Origin: JAGOTP01 sp964415465
Lineage (GTDB): Bacteria; Patescibacteriota; Patescibacteriia; 2-12-FULL-60-25
Reading direction: 5' to 3'
Length of the DNA stretch: 9,641 nucleotides
NCBI GenBank assembly: GCA_964415465.1
Contig: CAYQAL010000030.1
Coordinates: forward strand, 1-9,641
The position numbers were made by a program, and so were the translations under genes. The notes under the pieces are model-generated. The model did no database searches and was not told the DNA's origin. It saw only the letters and a list, made by a program, of their open reading frames with translations. Positions within the stretch are counted from its first letter, which is position 1. The number at the start of each line of letters is the position of its first letter. This document shows positions 5,517 through 9,641 of the stretch, piece after piece.

Positions 5517-6921
5517 TGGCACCTATAATAGCATATTCTACCTCTTTCAACCTGGCCTGCATGACCTCTGTACTTCGTGCTTCAAGGTTTAAGCGAATGA
5601 GTGGCTCCGTATTAGAGGAACGTACACTGAACCACCAGTCCTGGCTTGGGTTCGCTGAATCACGGAACTCATAGCGCAGGCCATCGATGACTGTTCCCTT
5701 ACTCGCCTTTGGTTCGTAGGTGGTTTGGACGCGTTGCAACACATCCGCAGCCGCCTCGTTTACCTTATAGTTACGCTCTCCAGAATGAGCGTAACGGAGG
5801 AACGGCCTCCAGATCTCTGACAGCGGTTTTCCTGTTCGCTGAAGGAGTTGTAAAAGAAGGAGCATGGCATATTCACTCGCCTCACAATTTGCAAACGGAG
5901 CAAAATAGAAGTGCATGGCGAGCTCCCCAGCGAACAGGGCGCCTGCTTCACGCATTTGTTTCTTGATATGAGCATGTCCGACTCGACACATCTCAGGCAC
6001 CCCACCCGCTTCCGCAATCATCTCAGGCGTCGACCAAGAACAACGAAGGTCATAGAAGACGCGAGCACCTGGATGAGACGGGAGAAGCTCTTGAGCCAGC
6101 AGTCCGGTGAGAATATCGCCCGGGACAACCTCTCCCCGTTCATCGACGACCCCAATTCGATCACCATCACCATCGAAGGCGAATCCAACGATCGCCCCTT
6201 CTTGCACGACGCGTTTCTGAAGATCAGCCAAGGTGTCCGTGCGGAGTGGGTTTGCTTCATGGTTCGGGAATGTGCCGTCGAGCTCCCAGTAGAGCGGGAC
6301 AACATCCAAGGCCGGCAGACGTTCACAGAGAACGGGTACACTCGCCCCCGCCATTCCATTCCCGGCATCGATGACAATTTTCAAAGAACCTGCATCCGCC
6401 GAACGGAGCGAAGTACCTTCTTCGGGTAGACGTCCCAGAACAGCATCGAGATAGGTCTCGATCGCCGAAGTCACGACTTCATACCGTCCTTCTTTTATTG
6501 AATCACTGTAGTGTTCTTCATTCAAAAAGGCGTCTCTTATCTCCTCCATCCCCGAGCCGAAGCCAATCGGAACCGCGTTTTTTCGGCACAATTTGAAGCC
6601 ATTGTAGGTCGATGGATTATGAGAAGCCGTGATCATCACCCCTAGATCTACCTCTGAACGAGAGGCAACCGCATGATAGAACACAGGAGTTGTACAAAGC
6701 CCAATATCGATACTGTCTACTCCCCGCTTCCGAAGCACCCCAATCAACGCCTTGGCTAGATCTGGCGAAGACGTTCGCATATCGAACCCAACCAAACAGG
6801 TTTTTGGAGCAATCACTCGCTCAAGAGCACCGCCCAGCTTTTCAGCAAACTTCACATCAATTTCCGACCCTACCAAACCACGGATGTCGTAGGACTTAAA
6901 CGGGGATGACGAGTTCGACAT
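5491..6921 (-). CDS. phosphomannomutase/phosphoglucomutase family enzyme
   Basis: The 476-residue protein is a full-length alpha-D-phosphohexomutase that interconverts sugar 1- and 6-phosphates in the cytoplasm, feeding nucleotide sugars for polysaccharides. It shows the N-terminal SYDIRG (10-15), the phosphoserine loop TASHNP (98-103, S100), the Mg-binding DGDGDR (250-255) and the phosphate-binding RSSNTEP (434-440). The sugar-recognition loop, normally GExSGH, reads GELAMH (332-337), keeping Glu and His but replacing the conserved Ser with Ala. That may alter sugar preference. It is first in the minus-strand wall operon. ATG 6921 has no SD and lies only about five bases after the predicted transcription start. 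Phosphoglucosamine mutase (GlmM) is less likely given the overall motifs. Confidence 0.92.
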   Translation of the reverse strand: MSNSSSPFKSYDIRGLVGSEIDVKFAEKLGGALERVIAPKTCLVGFDMRTSSPDLAKALIGVLRKRGVDSIDIGLCTTPVFYHAVASRSEVDLGVMITASHNPSTYNGFKLCRKNAVPIGFGSGMEEIRDAFLNEEHYSDSIKEGRYEVVTSAIETYLDAVLGRLPEEGTSLRSADAGSLKIVIDAGNGMAGASVPVLCERLPALDVVPLYWELDGTFPNHEANPLRTDTLADLQKRVVQEGAIVGFAFDGDGDRIGVVDERGEVVPGDILTGLLAQELLPSHPGARVFYDLRCSWSTPEMIAEAGGVPEMCRVGHAHIKKQMREAGALFAGELAMHFYFAPFANCEASEYAMLLLLQLLQRTGKPLSEIWRPFLRYAHSGERNYKVNEAAADVLQRVQTTYEPKASKGTVIDGLRYEFRDSANPSQDWWFSVRSSNTEPLIRLNLEARSTEVMQARLKEVEYAIIGANGTAPSTH

Positions 6922-6934
6922 AGATAGGTATGAT
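6906..6934 (+). promoter_or_regulatory. candidate lemA promoter, overlapping the divergent promoter
   Basis: ATGACG (6906-6911, four of six -35 bases) lies 17 bp before TATGAT (6929-6934, five of six -10 bases). Transcription would start near 6941, two or three bases before the lemA ATG, giving an essentially leaderless mRNA. The -10 overlaps the oppositely directed promoter, and the -35 is inside the mutase gene. Confidence 0.5.
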
Positions 6935-6941
6935 TATAGCA
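6933..6941 (-). promoter_or_regulatory. extended -10 promoter of the wall operon
   Basis: On the minus strand TGCTATAAT forms a perfect TATAAT with an upstream TGn extension. Eleven bases separate it from the mutase ATG, so the transcript would begin about five bases before the start codon. No good -35 is seen, as is common with extended -10 promoters. Confidence 0.6.
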
Positions 6942-6943
6942 CT

Positions 6944-7498
6944 ATGATACTTCTTTGGATTCTCCTCGGTTTGGTGGTCGTGGTCGGTCTCTGGGTGATG
7001 GGTGCGTACAACGGCTTAATTCGTCTCCGCAACCAGGTCGACGAGGGCTGGTCTGACATCGACGTTCAACTCAAGCGTCGCTACGATTTAATCCCAAACT
7101 TAGTGAACACCGTAAAAGGCTACGCAACCCACGAGTCGAAAGTGTTTGAAAACGTATCCGCCGCTCGCAGCGCCGCCATGGGAGCGAAGTCCCCCGCCGA
7201 ACGCGAACAGGCTGAGAACATGCTGACCGGCACCTTGAAGACCTTGTTCGCTGTGAGTGAAGCCTACCCAGAACTCAAGGCTAACGAAAACTTCCTCAAA
7301 CTTCAGGATGAGCTCTCTGACACCGAAAACAAGATCCAGGCCGCTCGTCGCTTCTACAATGGCATGGTCCGTGACTTCAACACCAAGCTTCAGGTCTTCC
7401 CAACCAACATGATCGCTTCTCGCCTCGGCTTCCAGGCTCGCTCGTTCTTCGAACTCGACAACGCCGCTGAACGCGAAACACCAAAGGTTCAATTCTAA
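6944..7498 (+). CDS. lemA: LemA family protein
   Basis: The 184-residue protein has an N-terminal membrane helix (residues 2-20) and then the long helical LemA domain, with RYDLIPNLV, the NEN..LQDELSDTENKIQAARRFYN block and VRDFN. Length and motifs are typical of the family. LemA proteins are membrane-anchored with the domain probably on the outer face. Their biochemical role is poorly known, but they are often encoded beside HtpX proteases, as here, where htpX starts 19 bases downstream. ATG 6944 has no SD and sits next to the predicted transcription start, so translation may be leaderless. Confidence 0.95.
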   Translation: MILLWILLGLVVVVGLWVMGAYNGLIRLRNQVDEGWSDIDVQLKRRYDLIPNLVNTVKGYATHESKVFENVSAARSAAMGAKSPAEREQAENMLTGTLKTLFAVSEAYPELKANENFLKLQDELSDTENKIQAARRFYNGMVRDFNTKLQVFPTNMIASRLGFQARSFFELDNAAERETPKVQF

Positions 7499-7517
7499 CC
7501 TCACCCTTCCTTGATTG

Positions 7518-8417
7518 ATGTACAACCAAATTGCCGCCAATCGAAGAAAAAGCACCCTGCTCATGGCCCTATTCGTTGGGCTATGTGCAGGTATTGGCTA
7601 TATCTACGGCTACGTGAACCAAGCAGGCTCAAGCGGACTCCTCCTGGCGCTCGTGATCTCCCTTGGGTATACCGCCTTCAGCTGGTTCTTTGGCGACAAA
7701 CTCGTTCTCTCTTCGAATGGCGCCGTCCATATAGAGAACCGTGAGCAAAATCCCTACATTTGGAACCTCGTCGAGAACCTTTGCATCGCTTCCGGTCAAC
7801 CGATGCCGAAGATCTACTTGATCCAAGACAATGCCCTGAACGCTTTTGCCACGGGACGTGACCCACAGCATGCTTCCATCGCCCTCACGACAGGCATCAT
7901 CCAGGCCCTTGAAAACGAGGAACTCGAGGGTGTCATCGCCCACGAGCTATCGCACGTCAAAAACGAGGACACAAAGGTGATGCTCCTGGCCGCCGTTTTG
8001 GTTGGCGTGTTGAGCCTCTTAGGCGACTGGGTCTTCCGAACGTCCTTCTTACGACGCAGAAGCAACGATCGCGAGAGCGGAAACCTTGGCCTGATTCTCA
8101 TGATCATTGGGATCGTCTTCGTCATTATTTCCCCGATTGTTGGTCAGCTCATTCAACTCGCGATTAGCCGACAACGTGAATATCTCGCCGACGCCAGCGG
8201 AGCCCTTCTTACCCGCTACCCCGAAGGATTGGCTCGTGCGCTTGAGAAGATTCAATCGTCTAACGTCCCCGTTGCTCGTACTTCTGCCGCCACCGCTCAC
8301 CTCTGGATTGCCGACCCGAAAGGCTCTTCCCCTTCCCTTCGTCAGCGTATCAGTAGCTGGTTCTCGACCCATCCTCCTATCGAGGCTCGCATTAAACGGC
8401 TTCGTGGGTTAACCTAG
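7518..8417 (+). CDS. htpX: HtpX-type M48 membrane metalloprotease
   Basis: This 299-residue zinc protease should degrade damaged membrane proteins, with its active site at the cytoplasmic face. It has two N-terminal membrane helices (about 13-32 and 39-57), the zinc motif HELSH (142-146) with E143 catalytic, two further hydrophobic segments (about 154-174 and 188-212), and the third zinc ligand E221 in QREYLADA. The C-terminal STHPPIEARIKRL is also typical of the family. ATG 7518 is chosen over the adjacent in-frame TTG 7515. No SD is visible before it, so translation may depend on coupling to lemA. The clpC start follows seven bases after the stop, so the three genes look like one quality-control operon. 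Confidence 0.95.
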   Translation: MYNQIAANRRKSTLLMALFVGLCAGIGYIYGYVNQAGSSGLLLALVISLGYTAFSWFFGDKLVLSSNGAVHIENREQNPYIWNLVENLCIASGQPMPKIYLIQDNALNAFATGRDPQHASIALTTGIIQALENEELEGVIAHELSHVKNEDTKVMLLAAVLVGVLSLLGDWVFRTSFLRRRSNDRESGNLGLILMIIGIVFVIISPIVGQLIQLAISRQREYLADASGALLTRYPEGLARALEKIQSSNVPVARTSAATAHLWIADPKGSSPSLRQRISSWFSTHPPIEARIKRLRGLT

Positions 8418-8424
8418 TGCCCCT

Positions 8425-9641
8425 ATGTTCCAAGCTGAACTTATCACCCGTTTTACCAACCACCTGAAGGAAGCGCTCCAAAAAGCGCTGTCTTTTGCGC
8501 TCCAGCAAGGTCGCGGCACCCTTGAGGCCGGGGACTTGCTGGTCGGCTTGGTTCAAGAACGTGGTTGTATCGGCGGCGAACTCTTGTTCAAGGCGGGCCT
8601 CACCCGCGAACAAGCAGAACAGCACTTCAAAGGCATGAAGATCGCTTCGAGCTCAGACAACCTCGGATCGATTACGCTCGACCTTTCGCAAGACGTAAAA
8701 CATATCTTAGAAAAGAGCGTCCTCACCGCCCATTTTCACGAACATAAATACATTGGAACCGAGCACCTCTTGTTCGCCTTGCTCGATCTCCCGATTGAAT
8801 CACTCACAAGCTTCTTCCGAAGCCACAACGTCAGCCCCATCGTCTTGCGTGGCCAGGTCGTGAACGTCTTGAAATCTACCTCTCGTTTCCCGGATGTGGC
8901 CAAGCGTCTCGACCAGGAACAGGAGGCGCAAGAAGACGGCGCGCCAGAAGAAGCGGACGGTAACACGCACCGCGCCAAGGAAAAGAAACCAAAAGCCTTG
9001 GAGGTCTTTGCGCGCGAACTCTCCGAGCCAAAACATGCTGAAACACTCGACCCAGTCATCGGTCGCGAACAAGAGATCGACCGCGTCACCGAAATTCTCT
9101 GCCGCCGTACGAAGAACAACCCGATTCTCCTGGGTGAGCCGGGCGTTGGAAAAACCGCCATTGCGGAAGGTTTGGCAAAACGTCTTGCGAGCGGAACTGT
9201 CCCCGGCCCTCTCAAAGGGAAGCGTCTCTTCGCGATTGATCTCGCACTTCTCGTTGCTGGAACTATGTACCGTGGGGAGTTTGAAGCTCGGCTGAAACAG
9301 CTCATTGATGAGGCCAAAGAAGACCCGAGCGTGATTCTCTTTATCGACGAAATTCACACCATCGTTGGCGCCGGCTCAACCTCAGGCTCACTTGATGCTG
9401 CCAACATGCTGAAACCAGCGCTCGCCCGTGGCGAAGTACGCTGTATCGGCGCCACCACCTGGAACGAGTATAAGAAGCATATCGAACCAGACGCCGCCCT
9501 TGAGCGCCGTTACCAGCCGGTTGATGTTCCGGAGCCCTCCAAGGAAGTAACTCGCCAGATTTTGAACGGTCTCAAAGAACGCTACGAAAGTCATCACAAG
9601 ATCAGCTATCACCCAGAGGCGCTTGATGCGGCCGTACGCTT
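8425..9641 (+). CDS. clpC: ClpC-type AAA+ unfoldase, N-terminal part (runs off the window)
   Basis: The first 405 codons are present. ClpC/ClpA-type proteins unfold substrates and feed them to ClpP in the cytoplasm. Seen here: a double Clp N-domain (about 1-150), a charged, acidic then basic linker (about 163-190), and the first AAA+ domain with GREQEIDR (213-220), Walker A GEPGVGKT (237-244), Walker B VILFIDEIH (303-311), pore loop residues MYRGEFEARL and an Arg-finger segment ALERRYQ (358-364). The second AAA+ domain, the middle region and any ClpP-docking loop lie outside, so ClpC cannot be fully separated from ClpB; no sign of the long ClpB coiled coil is reached within the window. There is no SD before ATG 8425. 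Coupling to htpX is likely. Confidence 0.92.
   Translation, partial: MFQAELITRFTNHLKEALQKALSFALQQGRGTLEAGDLLVGLVQERGCIGGELLFKAGLTREQAEQHFKGMKIASSSDNLGSITLDLSQDVKHILEKSVLTAHFHEHKYIGTEHLLFALLDLPIESLTSFFRSHNVSPIVLRGQVVNVLKSTSRFPDVAKRLDQEQEAQEDGAPEEADGNTHRAKEKKPKALEVFARELSEPKHAETLDPVIGREQEIDRVTEILCRRTKNNPILLGEPGVGKTAIAEGLAKRLASGTVPGPLKGKRLFAIDLALLVAGTMYRGEFEARLKQLIDEAKEDPSVILFIDEIHTIVGAGSTSGSLDAANMLKPALARGEVRCIGATTWNEYKKHIEPDAALERRYQPVDVPEPSKEVTRQILNGLKERYESHHKISYHPEALDAAVR

Noticed and set aside
5911..6429. 172-codon plus-strand open frame opposite the mutase gene
   Set aside because: It is antisense to a clear phosphohexomutase; its composition is what the reverse strand of that gene would give.
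1..9641. CRISPR arrays, insertion sequences, rRNA genes and replication origin repeats
   Set aside because: No regularly spaced repeats, transposase motifs, rRNA segments or DnaA-box clusters were seen on either strand.

Overview
The window reads as a compact bacterial genome segment, most likely from the Candidate Phyla Radiation (Patescibacteria). This is inferred from a MurF-type ligase lacking the usual N-terminal substrate domain, tightly packed genes, mostly absent Shine-Dalgarno (SD) sequences in the core genes, and a LemA-HtpX-Clp cluster. No 16S or marker tree was available, so the phylum is a moderate-confidence guess.

Layout. (1) 1-2000, plus strand: an operon-like run of three tandem genes (117-728, 730-1350, 1347-1964) encoding paralogous membrane proteins of about 205 residues. 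Each appears to have seven membrane segments in a 3+1+3 plan, resembling PQ-loop/SWEET/PnuC-type carriers. This block is GC-richer than the rest (57 and 62 % in two hand-counted lines, against 43-53 % in sampled core lines). Its genes carry strong AGGAGG ribosome binding sites and overlap or nearly abut. (2) 1965-2263: an AT-richer, structured intergenic stretch with a possible tiny fourth ORF, several hairpins, a plus-strand terminator and a bidirectional terminator. (3) 2264-6921, minus strand: a cell-envelope operon transcribed as phosphomannomutase/phosphoglucomutase, class B penicillin-binding protein, MurF-like ligase, then tRNA-Glu(CTC) and a terminator. (4) 6922-6943: a 22-bp divergent promoter region. 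(5) 6944-9641, plus strand: a membrane and protein quality-control operon of lemA, the HtpX-type M48 protease gene and the 5' part of clpC, which runs off the window.

How the parts fit. The minus operon supplies a sugar-phosphate mutase, a peptidoglycan transpeptidase and a precursor ligase, so it looks like a wall-building unit. The plus operon on the right pairs LemA with HtpX, a combination common in bacteria, and adds a Clp unfoldase. The two units share one very short divergent promoter and probably make nearly leaderless mRNAs. The left block converges on the wall operon at the 3' side of the tRNA gene and differs from the core in composition and translation signals. It may be acquired DNA and holds the least understood genes here.
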